From Roseburia sp. (GTDB taxonomy: Bacteria > Bacillota > Clostridia > Oscillospirales > Ruminococcaceae), in NCBI GenBank assembly GCA_023666265.1, contig JAMPCH010000028.1, positions 1 to 37,223 of the forward strand: DNA of 37,223 nucleotides, written 5' to 3'. Below are positions 13,901 to 21,386 of this stretch, one piece after another. The number at the start of each line of letters is the position of its first letter. Positions within the stretch are counted from its first letter, which is position 1. Both the position numbers and the translations under genes were made by a program. The notes beneath the pieces were generated by a model. The model saw nothing but the letters and a program-made list of their open reading frames with translations. It was not told the origin of the DNA and searched no databases.

Positions 13901-14998
13901 ATGCCCGAACTCGAAACAAAAACCAAAAAGACCGTCCGTAGGCGTCCGCAAAGGAAGAAGATGAACGCCTTTGAGCGCTTTATGAGCGGGATCTTCCCGT
14001 GGCGGGGGGATACGGCGGGCGAGGCGGCGCGTAAGATCGTCTTTATCGTCGCGATCGCGGCGCTCGTTTACGCGGGCTTCGCCATGCTCAATTTTTATGT
14101 ATGGCGTGATCAGGCAAATTCGGAGGACGCACAGTATTGGGCGGATCAAAAACAGCTCAACGCCTCGGACGACGTGATCACGATCCTCTTAAACGATAAG
14201 GACGAGGACGGCGGCGACGGCGAGGAACAAAGCGAGGTCGAGGTCTTAGCCGAATACGTCAGCTATTATGAACAGAATAACGATTTCGTCGGCTGGGTAC
14301 AAATGTACCCCTATATCCAGTACCCCGTCGTCCAGAGCACGGATAACGAGTATTATCTAAAGCATAACTTTAACGGCGGCTATAACGAGAACGGGACGAT
14401 CTTCGCCGACTATCAGGGTAAGATCACCGCCGACGAGATGCCGCATAACACCCTCCTCTACGGGCATAACCTCATCACGAACAATTTCTTTCAGCCGCTC
14501 TCCAACTTTAGGAAGCAGGGAATCGAATTTTTAAAGAATAACTATCTGATCGAGTTCGATACCCTCTATAAGCGCAATCAGTATAAAATTTTCTCGATCT
14601 TTTTAACGAATACCGATTCTCAGCACGGCGAAGTGTTTGAATACTGGCAGAAGGTCTACTTCACCTCAAAGTCGGATTTTGACAGCTATATCGCGGAATG
14701 TCTCGACCGAAGCTATTATTATACGGGGGTCGACCTCGAGTACGGCGACGAGATCATTACGCTCTCGACCTGTGACTTCTCGATGTTCGCGAATATGCGG
14801 CTCGTCGTGATGGCGCGTAAGCTCCGCCCAAACGAGAGTCCGACGCTCGACCCCGAGACGTTTATCGATAATTCGGGCTATGACGAGGACGGGAACGTCA
14901 AGCGGAAGATGTTTGACGCGTTTTATTCGACCTATCGCTGTGAATGGGGCGGGCGGAAGTGGGACCCCGCCTATATCAAGGATTTTGAGGGATATTAA
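13901..14998 (+). CDS. Class B sortase 3, membrane-anchored
   Basis: The product is 365 residues from the ATG at 13901 (MPELETKTKK), with AAAGGA about 11 bases upstream. A longer upstream frame has no ribosome binding site and reads through the preceding spacer. A basic N-terminus leads into IFPWRGDTAGEAARKIVF, closely matching sortase 1, then one membrane helix (about 45-65). An acidic linker (DKDEDGGDGEE) and the class B sortase domain (about 112-305) follow, with YGHN (His189), TLSTC (Cys291) and the NMR arginine (Arg300). The tail has WGGRKWDP (about 349-356). It probably shares a transcript with the two upstream sortases. No sorting-signal substrate is encoded in the window. Confidence 0.92.
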   Translation: MPELETKTKKTVRRRPQRKKMNAFERFMSGIFPWRGDTAGEAARKIVFIVAIAALVYAGFAMLNFYVWRDQANSEDAQYWADQKQLNASDDVITILLNDKDEDGGDGEEQSEVEVLAEYVSYYEQNNDFVGWVQMYPYIQYPVVQSTDNEYYLKHNFNGGYNENGTIFADYQGKITADEMPHNTLLYGHNLITNNFFQPLSNFRKQGIEFLKNNYLIEFDTLYKRNQYKIFSIFLTNTDSQHGEVFEYWQKVYFTSKSDFDSYIAECLDRSYYYTGVDLEYGDEIITLSTCDFSMFANMRLVVMARKLRPNESPTLDPETFIDNSGYDEDGNVKRKMFDAFYSTYRCEWGGRKWDPAYIKDFEGY

Positions 14999-15025
14999 AA
15001 AGCCTTTTTCGTTGATCTTTTTGTG

Positions 15026-15090
15026 AAGGGTTCTCCCGGGGGACGGATCAAAAATTCGTCAACAACGGGCATATCCGGGGAGAACCCTTC
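15026..15090. repeat. Inverted repeat downstream of the sortase cluster
   Basis: GAAGGGTTCTCCCGG (15026-15040) is repeated in inverse as CCGGGGAGAACCCTTC (15075-15090), enclosing about 35 bases. GGGAGAACCCTTCC recurs upstream of hisZ at about 34738-34751. It may terminate or bound the sortase transcript; the stem is strong but lacks a good T-tract. Confidence 0.5.
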
Positions 15091-15143
15091 CATAAAATAA
15101 TAAGACAAGTAAAAGACGATAGGACAGGCGAAAGGACGGCATT

Positions 15144-16679
15144 ATGGGTAAAGGCTCGCTCGCTCGGGTCGCGGCGGCGCTCGCGATCATCAGTATATAT
15201 CTCTTCCTTTTCGGGATCACGGGGCGGATCGACAGCCTCGCGGAGAGTATCCCCGAGGAGCGCCGCTCGTCGGCGACCGAGCCGATCCAAGCGGCGGAGC
15301 TCACCGCCCCGCCCGACGATCAGCCGATCGCGACGACGACCGCCCCCGCCGAGGAAAGGACCGTCTATACCTACGCGACGACCATTAACGTTAAAAACGG
15401 GAAGAAGCCGTCTCTCGCGGACTATACCGCGACCGAGGCGCTCTTGATCGTCCCCGAGTCGCTCTCCGCTGCGCCCGCCGCCTCCGAGACCGCCGACGTC
15501 GTCCTCGACGCGTCGAGCTTCGTGACCGAGGCGACGACAACGACCCGCGCGACGACGACAACAACGCCCCCGACGACGACCGCCCTCAGGACGGCGGCGG
15601 CGACCTCGAGCGTCACGACCGAGGCGACGACGACCACGACCGCCCCGTCCGAGACGACGACGACGACCCCGCCCCCGACCGAAGACGAGATCACCGACCT
15701 CGAGGACGATACGGACGAGACGGTCGAGACCGACGCGCTCGAGGACGACCCCGACGAGACGGTCGAACCCGAATATGACGACCCCGACGAGACGAGCGAG
15801 CCGGAATACGACGACCCGGACGAGAGCGACGACGAGGAGCTGACGCCGAGTACGGTGACGCTCCCCTCCTCCTCCGCCTCGGACGAGACCCTCACCGTGA
15901 ACGCGGGCGGGACGCTCGTCACGGGCGACGCGGCGACGATCGTCGCCCAAGCGGTCATGGCGGAGATCGGCGACAGCTTTCACGACGAGGCGATCAAGGC
16001 TCAGGCGGTCGCGACCTATACGTATTTTAAATATTATAATATGAACCGTCAGAACGCCTACGCCGTCTTAAAGACCCCGAGCGATAACGTTACACGCTGT
16101 GTAAACGAAGTGATCGGTCAAGCGATCTATTACGACGGCGCGGTCGTCCAAGCGGTCTATTGCGCCTCGTCGGCGGGTTATACCGCCTCGGCGGAGAACG
16201 TTTGGGGGATCGATTATCCCTATTTAAGGAGCCGCCGAAACGAGTTTGACGTCCTCTATGACATCAACTATGGACGTAAGGTCAATTATACCGCCGACGA
16301 GGTTCGCGCCTTCGTCCGAAACAATACCGGGATCGAGCTGAACGACGACCCCGCGAGCTGGTTTGAGATCACCTCTTATGTCGACGGCGCTTACGTCGGA
16401 ACGATGACGATCGGCGGCTTGTCGTCCTTCACCCGAAACGGCGTCACCACCAAGATCACCGGGCGCGCCTTCCGCGAGACGGTCATGGAGTTTAACCTGC
16501 GTTCGTCGAGCTTTGATATCGAGTATGACCCCGCGACCGCGACCTTTACCTTTACGACCTACGGCTACGGTCACGGCGTCGGTCTGAGCCAACACGGCGC
16601 GAATATCCTCGCCACCGAGTACGGTTATACATACGATCAGATCTTGACCTATTATTATCAGGGAACAACGATCGCGTAA
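15144..16679 (+). CDS. SpoIID/LytB-domain envelope protein with Thr-rich and acidic linkers
   Basis: The product is 511 residues. An N-terminal membrane helix (about 8-26) is followed by a long low-complexity region (about 60-260). That region has runs of Thr with Ala/Pro and then acidic repeats (DDPDETVEPEY, DDPDETSEPEY, DDPDESDDEE). The C-terminal SpoIID/LytB domain (about 265-510) shows VMAEIGDSFHDEAIKAQAV with the family's catalytic-type Glu, YCASSAG, and GYGHGVGLSQHGA near the end. SpoIID is a lytic transglycosylase that trims glycan strands. The long linker shows this is a surface paralogue acting at a distance from the membrane, and not the engulfment protein itself. AAAGGA lies 8 bases before the ATG. 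Confidence 0.92.
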   Translation: MGKGSLARVAAALAIISIYLFLFGITGRIDSLAESIPEERRSSATEPIQAAELTAPPDDQPIATTTAPAEERTVYTYATTINVKNGKKPSLADYTATEALLIVPESLSAAPAASETADVVLDASSFVTEATTTTRATTTTTPPTTTALRTAAATSSVTTEATTTTTAPSETTTTTPPPTEDEITDLEDDTDETVETDALEDDPDETVEPEYDDPDETSEPEYDDPDESDDEELTPSTVTLPSSSASDETLTVNAGGTLVTGDAATIVAQAVMAEIGDSFHDEAIKAQAVATYTYFKYYNMNRQNAYAVLKTPSDNVTRCVNEVIGQAIYYDGAVVQAVYCASSAGYTASAENVWGIDYPYLRSRRNEFDVLYDINYGRKVNYTADEVRAFVRNNTGIELNDDPASWFEITSYVDGAYVGTMTIGGLSSFTRNGVTTKITGRAFRETVMEFNLRSSSFDIEYDPATATFTFTTYGYGHGVGLSQHGANILATEYGYTYDQILTYYYQGTTIA

Positions 16680-16724
16680 AAAAATCTCTTTCTCAAGGTT
16701 TAACCTTGAGAAAGAGATTTTTTT
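16678..16724 (+). terminator. Strong intrinsic terminator after the SpoIID-like gene
   Basis: A perfect 22-bp stem: A7 plus TCTCTTTCTCAAGGT (16678-16699) pairs with ACCTTGAGAAAGAGA plus T7 (16703-16724), loop TTA. It overlaps the stop codon region. Confidence 0.93.
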
Positions 16725-16734
16725 ACGTAAAGAT

Positions 16735-17155
16735 GTATGCGAGAAATAGAGAGAAAAGAAGCCGGGAACTCTGTCCCCGAACCCTTGCCAAGGGAAATGA
16801 TTTCCCTTGGAACCCTCTGTTCCCATTACAAGTCTTACGACCGTTCGACCTCGCGGCTGTCAGGTCGTGAGTTCCTACAATCGGCTTTAACAAAAGATTT
16901 CGGAACAGAAGAATTTTGATAATGCACGAAACTTTTATAAATTTTCAACAAGTTTTATAAAAAGGACGGCTTTAATGCTTTTTCGATTTTACATAACTTA
17001 CGACCTGACAGCCGCAAGGTAGAGATCTGTAAAAACTTGTAATGGGTTAAAAGGATTCCAAAGGGAATTATTCCCTTTGGCAGGGGGTTCGGGGGACAGC
17101 GTCCCCCGCTAAACATTTTCTTTCTCTTTAAATTCTCTTTAAATTCTCTCTTACG
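16735..17155. repeat. Full palindromic element, double-hairpin family
   Basis: No gene lies here. The stretch is one large imperfect inverted repeat. Left arm: a GAGA-rich tract, a GGGAACTCTGTCCCC hairpin, a 23-base hairpin CCAAGGG.../...CCCTTGG (16788-16810), a linker with CCCATTACAAGTCTTACGA, and the core GCGGCTGTCAGGTCGTGAG (16853-16871). The right arm runs in reverse order: core complement 16997-17015, linker, hairpin 17058-17080, GGGGGACAGCGTCCCCC, and a TCTCTTTAAAT tail. The core-to-hairpin spacing is 43 bases in both arms. It carries no coding capacity. Confidence 0.85.
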
Positions 17156-17160
17156 TATCC

Positions 17161-17355
17161 TCACACAAACAAGGTACAAGTACCGCTTTCGCGGTAATAG
17201 CGGATACGCTCCTCGATCTCGCGGCGGTCGCAGTTAAAAAATCCGGCGAGGCAATCCATACAGAGGAACTCGGTCGCGCCGCGACAGACGAGCTTCCGAT
17301 AGATCGCGAGCTCGTCGCCGGTGAGGTTTTCCTTCCCACAGGCTTTACAGTTCAC
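17161..17355 (-). CDS. Small Cys-rich (zinc-ribbon-like) protein
   Basis: The product is 64 residues with two CxxC pairs (Cys3/Cys6 and Cys32/Cys35) plus Cys24, Cys42 and Cys60, suggesting one bound zinc, and a helical middle (GDELAIYRKL) and C-terminus (DRREIEERIRYYRE). The start is a GTG at 17355. Its ribosome binding site AAAAGGTGA contains the stop codon of the alpha-galactosidase gene, so the two are translationally coupled. The family is not recognised. It could be a small regulator, an assembly factor or a general zinc-ribbon protein; no specific function can be assigned. Confidence 0.75.
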   Translation of the reverse strand: MNCKACGKENLTGDELAIYRKLVCRGATEFLCMDCLAGFFNCDRREIEERIRYYRESGTCTLFV

Positions 17356-17361
17356 GAGTGC

Positions 17362-18528
17362 TCACCTTTTCACGAGCGTACAGCGATAGACGCGGCAATC
17401 GCTCGGTTCGAGGCGGATCGCGCGGCGCTCGGTGAACACGCCCTCGTCCTCGCCGCTATGACAATCGTGAAACGCCAGCCCGTAGCCGCTCGCGGCGGGC
17501 AACCCGATGTCGTAGAACTGGAGCGACATCTCGGACGCCGTCTCGCTCAGATTAAACATACCGATCGCGTAATCGCCGCCGCTGAGCGGTCGGATCAGCG
17601 AAAAGACGTGTTCGGGGTTATTCCATTGACGGATACAATACGGTCCGCGTCCCTCCTCGTCCTGATTGATCGCGATGATCTCCTTATTTTTGAGAATTTT
17701 CATTGCCGCTTCGTCCGCCTTCCGAATATCACAGCCGATCATAAGGGGGCTATTCATCATCGCCCAGAGCGCGAAGTGGGTCTTATACTGGATATCGGTA
17801 CAGCCCGCGAGCTTCCCCTCGCCGCCGAGGACCTCGGCGTTATCGCCCTTCCCGTGCATCCCGACGACGAGCATATCCATATCGTTCCAACAGTATGTAC
17901 CGCCGGAGCGGGCGTTCCCGAGCTGGCTCTCGGCGATATTTTTGATCGACGCCCAATTATCCTGGATATCCCCCGTCGAGCGATAAAGCTGAGCGCCGCT
18001 CTCGCGGATCCAGCGCCATACCTCGTCGTTCCCCCAGTTACAGGCGGAGAAAACGATGTCCCGCCCACAGTTTCTGAGCGCCATCGCCATACGCTTATAG
18101 AGATTTTCGCCGGGGGCGTGGATCGGGCGATAACAGTTATCGTACTTGAGATAATCGACCCCCCATTCGGCGAAGGTCGCGGCGTCGACGAATTCATGCT
18201 CAAAGCTCCCCGGATAGCCCGCGCAGGTATGTGTCCCGTCGCAGGAATAGATCCCGAATTTAAGCCCCTTCGCGTGAACGTAGTCGGCGACGGGCTTGAT
18301 CCCGTTCGGGAATTTCGCGCGGTCGGGGACGAGCCGCCCGTCGCGGTCGCGCTCCTTTTCGCTCCAACAGTCGTCGATCACGATATACTCATAGCCCGCG
18401 TCCTTTAAGCCGCGCTCGATAAATTGATCGGCGATCCCCTTGATCAGCTCCTCGTTGATATTCCAGCCGAAGGTGTTCCAGCTGTTCCAGCCCATCGGCG
18501 GCGTTTTCGCCAGCGGTGTGTTTCCCAT
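17362..18528 (-). CDS. Alpha-galactosidase, GH27 family
   Basis: The product is 388 residues if the ATG at 18528 (MGNTPLAKTPPMGWNSW) is used; an ATG four codons earlier (18540) is equally possible because AAAGGA precedes both. This retaining glycosidase removes terminal alpha-galactose from raffinose-type sugars or galactomannan. GH27 landmarks are PPMGWNSWNTF at the N-terminus, DDCW (52-55), the nucleophile in KYDNC (Asp130), and the acid/base in YRSTGDI (Asp187). A C-terminal beta-sandwich follows. There is no signal peptide, so it acts in the cytoplasm on imported sugar. No transporter or regulator lies beside it. Confidence 0.95.
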   Translation of the reverse strand: MGNTPLAKTPPMGWNSWNTFGWNINEELIKGIADQFIERGLKDAGYEYIVIDDCWSEKERDRDGRLVPDRAKFPNGIKPVADYVHAKGLKFGIYSCDGTHTCAGYPGSFEHEFVDAATFAEWGVDYLKYDNCYRPIHAPGENLYKRMAMALRNCGRDIVFSACNWGNDEVWRWIRESGAQLYRSTGDIQDNWASIKNIAESQLGNARSGGTYCWNDMDMLVVGMHGKGDNAEVLGGEGKLAGCTDIQYKTHFALWAMMNSPLMIGCDIRKADEAAMKILKNKEIIAINQDEEGRGPYCIRQWNNPEHVFSLIRPLSGGDYAIGMFNLSETASEMSLQFYDIGLPAASGYGLAFHDCHSGEDEGVFTERRAIRLEPSDCRVYRCTLVKR

Positions 18529-18577
18529 TTTTATGACCATTCCTTTCCTTTTCGTCTTTCGGCTTTCGCCGTTTTTC

Positions 18578-18606
18578 ACTATATCACATTCGCGGGGGCT
18601 TGTCAA
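18578..18606 (-). promoter_or_regulatory. Sigma-A promoter of the alpha-galactosidase gene
   Basis: TTGACA (complement of 18601-18606) and TATAGT (complement of 18578-18583) with a 17-base spacer. Leader of about 45 nt. No obvious sugar-responsive operator overlaps it. Confidence 0.8.
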
Positions 18607-18623
18607 TCGTTTTTTCTTTTATT

Positions 18624-18820
18624 TTTTGGGGAAGGACTGCGTTGCGGGTCGATTGGGGCGGTTGCGTCCGTGCCGAAGCTTTGGGCGTACAACCGCCGCT
18701 TCCTTGCGGCGCACTTTGGGCGACCCGCTTCGGCATCCGTGCCGTGCGGGTCGATTGGGGCGGCATACGCTCAATTGCGGCTCACCGCCGACCCCGAGGG
18801 GTCGAACACCTTCCCAAAAA
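18624..18820. repeat. GC-rich spacer bounded by inverted GGGAAGG ends
   Basis: The stretch starts with TTTTGGGGAAGG (18624) and ends with CCTTCCCAAAA (about 18819). Inside, the 18-mer GCGGGTCGATTGGGGCGG occurs twice as a direct repeat (starts about 18644 and 18748), and GCCGAAGC/GCTTCGGC forms an inverted pair. Open frames here are not protein-like. Confidence 0.6.
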
Positions 18821-18829
18821 TAAAAATAA

Positions 18830-18865
18830 CAAAACCCCGCGTTCACGAAAAAACGCGGGGTTTTG
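18830..18865 (-). terminator. Intrinsic terminator of the DUF11-like gene
   Basis: CAAAACCCCGCGTT (18830-18843) pairs with AACGCGGGGTTTTG (18852-18865), 14 bp with an 8-base loop. It follows the stop codon of the minus-strand gene ending at 18904. Confidence 0.85.
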
Positions 18866-18903
18866 CGACAGACCCGAGGGCGAACACCTTCCCCAAAAAA
18901 GGG

Positions 18904-19758
18904 TCAGATGATCCCCGTCACCCTTAAAACAGCCACGCCGGGCGTTACGCTGTAAGCGCCGGTCGTCGGGTCGACGGCGTAGGTCGCGGCGGGTATCGTG
19001 ATCCGCCCGGGAACGGTACGGAAAACGCCCGTCCCCGTATCGTAGGTATAGTCCGTTCCCTCGGTGAGCGCCGTCGAGTCGAGCGTCGCGGTGAGGCTCG
19101 AGAGAACGGGGTCAAACGTATCGGTCACGGCGACGTTCGCGTCCACGTCCGCCGCCGCGCTCCCCCGATTTTGGAGGATAAAGGTATAGGTCACCTCGGA
19201 ATTTTCCGTGACGGTGTCGGGCGAGAGGGTCTTACCGATCGAGAGATCCGGCTCGTTCGCCCGCGCGATCGTCTCCGAGACCGCGATGTCGGTCGGTAGG
19301 GTCGGTCCGCTCACCGTCGCGGTATTTGTGATCGACGCGGTCGCGCCGAGCGGCGCGTATTCGTTCGCGCGCGCCTTATAGATGAGGAGGGCGTTCCCGT
19401 TCGCGGGGACGCTGAGACCGCTAAAGGTCAGCGGCGAGGTCGAGGTCACGGTCGGCGCGGTCGCGAGCGCCCCGTTTACGTAGTACTTCACGGAATCGGC
19501 GTCGTAGGTAAGCGGGGTCAGCGTATCGTCGCCGAAAGCGTAAGCGCCGAGGTCGTCCGTCACGGTCAGCCCCGTAAAGGGGTTCGCGCCGGAGTTGACG
19601 AGGCTCACCACATAGGTCAGAGGACAGTCGGTCGAATAATCCGACTCGAGGGCGGTCTTTCGCGCGGTCAAGACCTCCGCGAGCTCCCCGGTCACGATAT
19701 TCGAGTCCGCCGTCCCGTTATTATAGGTCAGCGTCGCCTTATTATAAAAAGTCGCCAT
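18904..19758 (-). CDS. DUF11-like beta-sandwich repeat protein without signal peptide
   Basis: The product is 284 residues and begins directly with ATFYNKATLTYNNGTADSN, with no signal peptide, membrane helix or anchor. Two DUF11-type beta-sandwich repeats are visible, around 35-130 (CPLTYVVSLVNSG...LTVTDDLG) and 170-280 (PDLSIGKTLSPDTVTENSEVTYTF-like, ...VAVTDTFDP). Such repeats normally occur in exported surface proteins. Leaderless relatives occur in spore-forming Clostridia, which suggests delivery by mother-cell lysis or a structural spore-coat-like role. That is inference only. AAAGGAG lies 9 bases before the ATG. It is a single gene with its own terminator; no sigma-A promoter is evident upstream, so a sporulation sigma factor is possible. 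Confidence 0.85.
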   Translation of the reverse strand: MATFYNKATLTYNNGTADSNIVTGELAEVLTARKTALESDYSTDCPLTYVVSLVNSGANPFTGLTVTDDLGAYAFGDDTLTPLTYDADSVKYYVNGALATAPTVTSTSPLTFSGLSVPANGNALLIYKARANEYAPLGATASITNTATVSGPTLPTDIAVSETIARANEPDLSIGKTLSPDTVTENSEVTYTFILQNRGSAAADVDANVAVTDTFDPVLSSLTATLDSTALTEGTDYTYDTGTGVFRTVPGRITIPAATYAVDPTTGAYSVTPGVAVLRVTGII

Positions 19759-19967
19759 AAATTTTTCTCCTTTCGAGCTTTGGTTCGATTTCTTGTCGGA
19801 ATGGGGCGCGAAAAGGCTTCGTTCCCCCGTCCCGACGCGTATACCGGGTTTCGCCGCGCCTTTCGGTAAAACTCGGTATCCTGCTCTATCCTATGATTTT
19901 TCGCGCTTTTTTGTGAATAAGAGTATGGGAACTTTTGGTAACAAAAATTTTTCGGGAAAAAGGGTTG
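19759..19967. other. Divergent spacer between the DUF11-like gene and tRNA-fMet
   Basis: No gene is seen. It must contain the start signals of the DUF11-like gene on the minus strand, but no clear TTGACA/TATAAT pair is visible there. Confidence 0.4.
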
Positions 19968-19972
19968 ACAAA

Positions 19973-20003
19973 GCGCGGGAATTATGCTATAATAATCAAG
20001 TGC
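19973..20003 (+). promoter_or_regulatory. Sigma-A promoter of tRNA-fMet
   Basis: TTGACA and TATAAT, both perfect, with the 17-base spacer AAGCGCGGGAATTATGC, lie at about 19967-19995. Transcription would start about 20 bases before the mature tRNA. Confidence 0.85.
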
Positions 20004-20021
20004 TTTGATAAATAAAGATCT

Positions 20022-20097
<76 letters not shown>

Positions 20098-20102
20098 AAA
20101 GC

Positions 20103-20137
20103 GATCCCGTAAACCTAGCGTTTACGGGATCTTTTTT
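20103..20137 (+). terminator. Intrinsic terminator of tRNA-fMet
   Basis: GATCCCGTAAAC (20103-20114) pairs perfectly with GTTTACGGGATC (20120-20131), followed by TTTTTT. Confidence 0.93.
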
Positions 20138-20249
20138 CGCCGAATTTTAGAAGAATTTTTTGTAAATTAGACGACTTTTAGGAGAATTTTATGCGAATTT
20201 CGCGAATTTTATGAGACAAATGGGGTAAATTATAAGAAAAATGTAAGTT

Positions 20250-21286
20250 TGTCAATGATCTTGGACAGCATACTTCAAAAACTCGATAGGCGAAAGCCAG
20301 CGAAGAGGACGCATAGGTCGGTTGTTTGTTCGACTTAAACGCTCAGCTAGCTGAGCGTTTAAGTCGTCGCGAGAATAAAAGCGGTGACAGGAGTAGAATT
20401 TCTGCTGATCCTCACGGTGACTTCGCTCGACCTTCCCGTTATGCCGCGGCGTATACGGTCGGATCAGCTTGTGCTGGATCCCGAGCCGCTCCAACGTGTT
20501 TTCAAACAGCGTTTTCTTTCCTTTTTTACTCGGAGAAAATCGGTTGGTAAACTCAAAGCCGTTGTCGGTCTGAATACACTTCACGGTGATCCCCCTCCGT
20601 TTATACCAAGCCACAAGCCGCCGCGCGAAGTCCGCCGAGGAATAGGTGCTTTGCTCCTCATAACCGTACAGAAACCGCAACCGCGAAAACTCGTCGATCG
20701 CCGTATACTGAAACAGCTTCAGCTCGGGGTCGGCAATGCACGATCTAGGAACGACCTTCACATCGACCTGAATCCGTTCTCCCGGATAGGTCATCTGCTC
20801 ATACGGTTTCGGCTTTTGCTTGGGCTTTTTCGGCTTTTCGGGAAGTAAGCCGAGCCTTTTCATCACTCTGTACAGGCTTTCGAGACAGCGGGAGTAGCCT
20901 TTTTTCTTCATTCTGTGCCATAGCTCGGGCAATTCGAGATCCGGGTTTCGTTTTCGATACCTTCGGATCATGGCGATCTCTTCCTCGGCGTGCTCGTTCG
21001 GGTGATGATGAGGGCGCTTTGACTTTTCGGCGAGAGATTCCATGCTCCCGTCCCACCGGCTTTTCCAAAAATATATGTACGAGCGGCTCTTGTTGTACTT
21101 TCGGCTCGCGCGGCTTACGCCGTATTTCTCGGCGTATTTCATGAGGGATTGACGAAACTTCATATTTTGTGTTATACTGTTCATGAGGGATAGGCTCCTT
21201 TCTGTGAATGAGTGTGTCAACTTTATTGTATCAGATCTCCGCCTATCTCTCAACTATTTTTTCGCGACTGTCCAATATCTATTGTA
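20250..21286. mobile_element. IS481-like insertion sequence, about 1.04 kb
   Basis: The left end TGTCAATGATCTTGGACAG (from 20250) and the complement of the right end, TACAATAGATATTGGACAG (ending at 21286), are imperfect terminal inverted repeats that share GAT(C/A)TTGGACAG. A single transposase gene on the minus strand fills the element, and its stop codon lies inside the left repeat. No convincing target duplication could be read. It sits between the tRNA-fMet terminator and the hom promoter and interrupts neither. Confidence 0.8.
20252..21184 (-). CDS. IS481-like transposase (DDE, rve domain)
   Basis: The product is 310 residues from the ATG at 21184 (MNSITQNMKFR), with AAAGGAG about 10 bases upstream; the longer open frame to 21253 has no such site. 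The N-terminal helix-turn-helix (about 10-60, including YGVSRASRKYNKSRSYIYFW) is followed by a linker and the integrase core. The DDE residues are visible in RIQVDVK, IQTDNGFEF and HNGKVERSH. The single ORF and this spacing suit IS481; an IS3 orfB-like origin is the alternative. The reading frame is intact, so the element may still be active. Confidence 0.93.
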   Translation of the reverse strand: MNSITQNMKFRQSLMKYAEKYGVSRASRKYNKSRSYIYFWKSRWDGSMESLAEKSKRPHHHPNEHAEEEIAMIRRYRKRNPDLELPELWHRMKKKGYSRCLESLYRVMKRLGLLPEKPKKPKQKPKPYEQMTYPGERIQVDVKVVPRSCIADPELKLFQYTAIDEFSRLRFLYGYEEQSTYSSADFARRLVAWYKRRGITVKCIQTDNGFEFTNRFSPSKKGKKTLFENTLERLGIQHKLIRPYTPRHNGKVERSHREDQQKFYSCHRFYSRDDLNAQLAERLSRTNNRPMRPLRWLSPIEFLKYAVQDH

Positions 21287-21323
21287 GCACAACACGGCTT
21301 TTTGGTAAAAATTTAAAAAACAC

Positions 21324-21352
21324 TTGTATCGCGGGCAATTTTATGCTATAAT
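21324..21352 (+). promoter_or_regulatory. Sigma-A promoter of hom
   Basis: TTGTAT (21324-21329) and TATAAT (21347-21352) with a 17-base spacer that starts CGCGGG, as in the tRNA-fMet and hisZ promoters. Leader about 28 nt. It lies just outside the right end of the insertion sequence. Confidence 0.75.
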
Positions 21353-21386
21353 AGAAGGAAGGAAAAGGAAAGGACGCGGCGAAGCA

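Noticed and set aside
15144-16679. The engulfment protein SpoIID itself
   Set aside because: The long Thr-rich and acidic linkers and the lack of neighbouring spoIIQ or spoIIID point to a surface paralogue.
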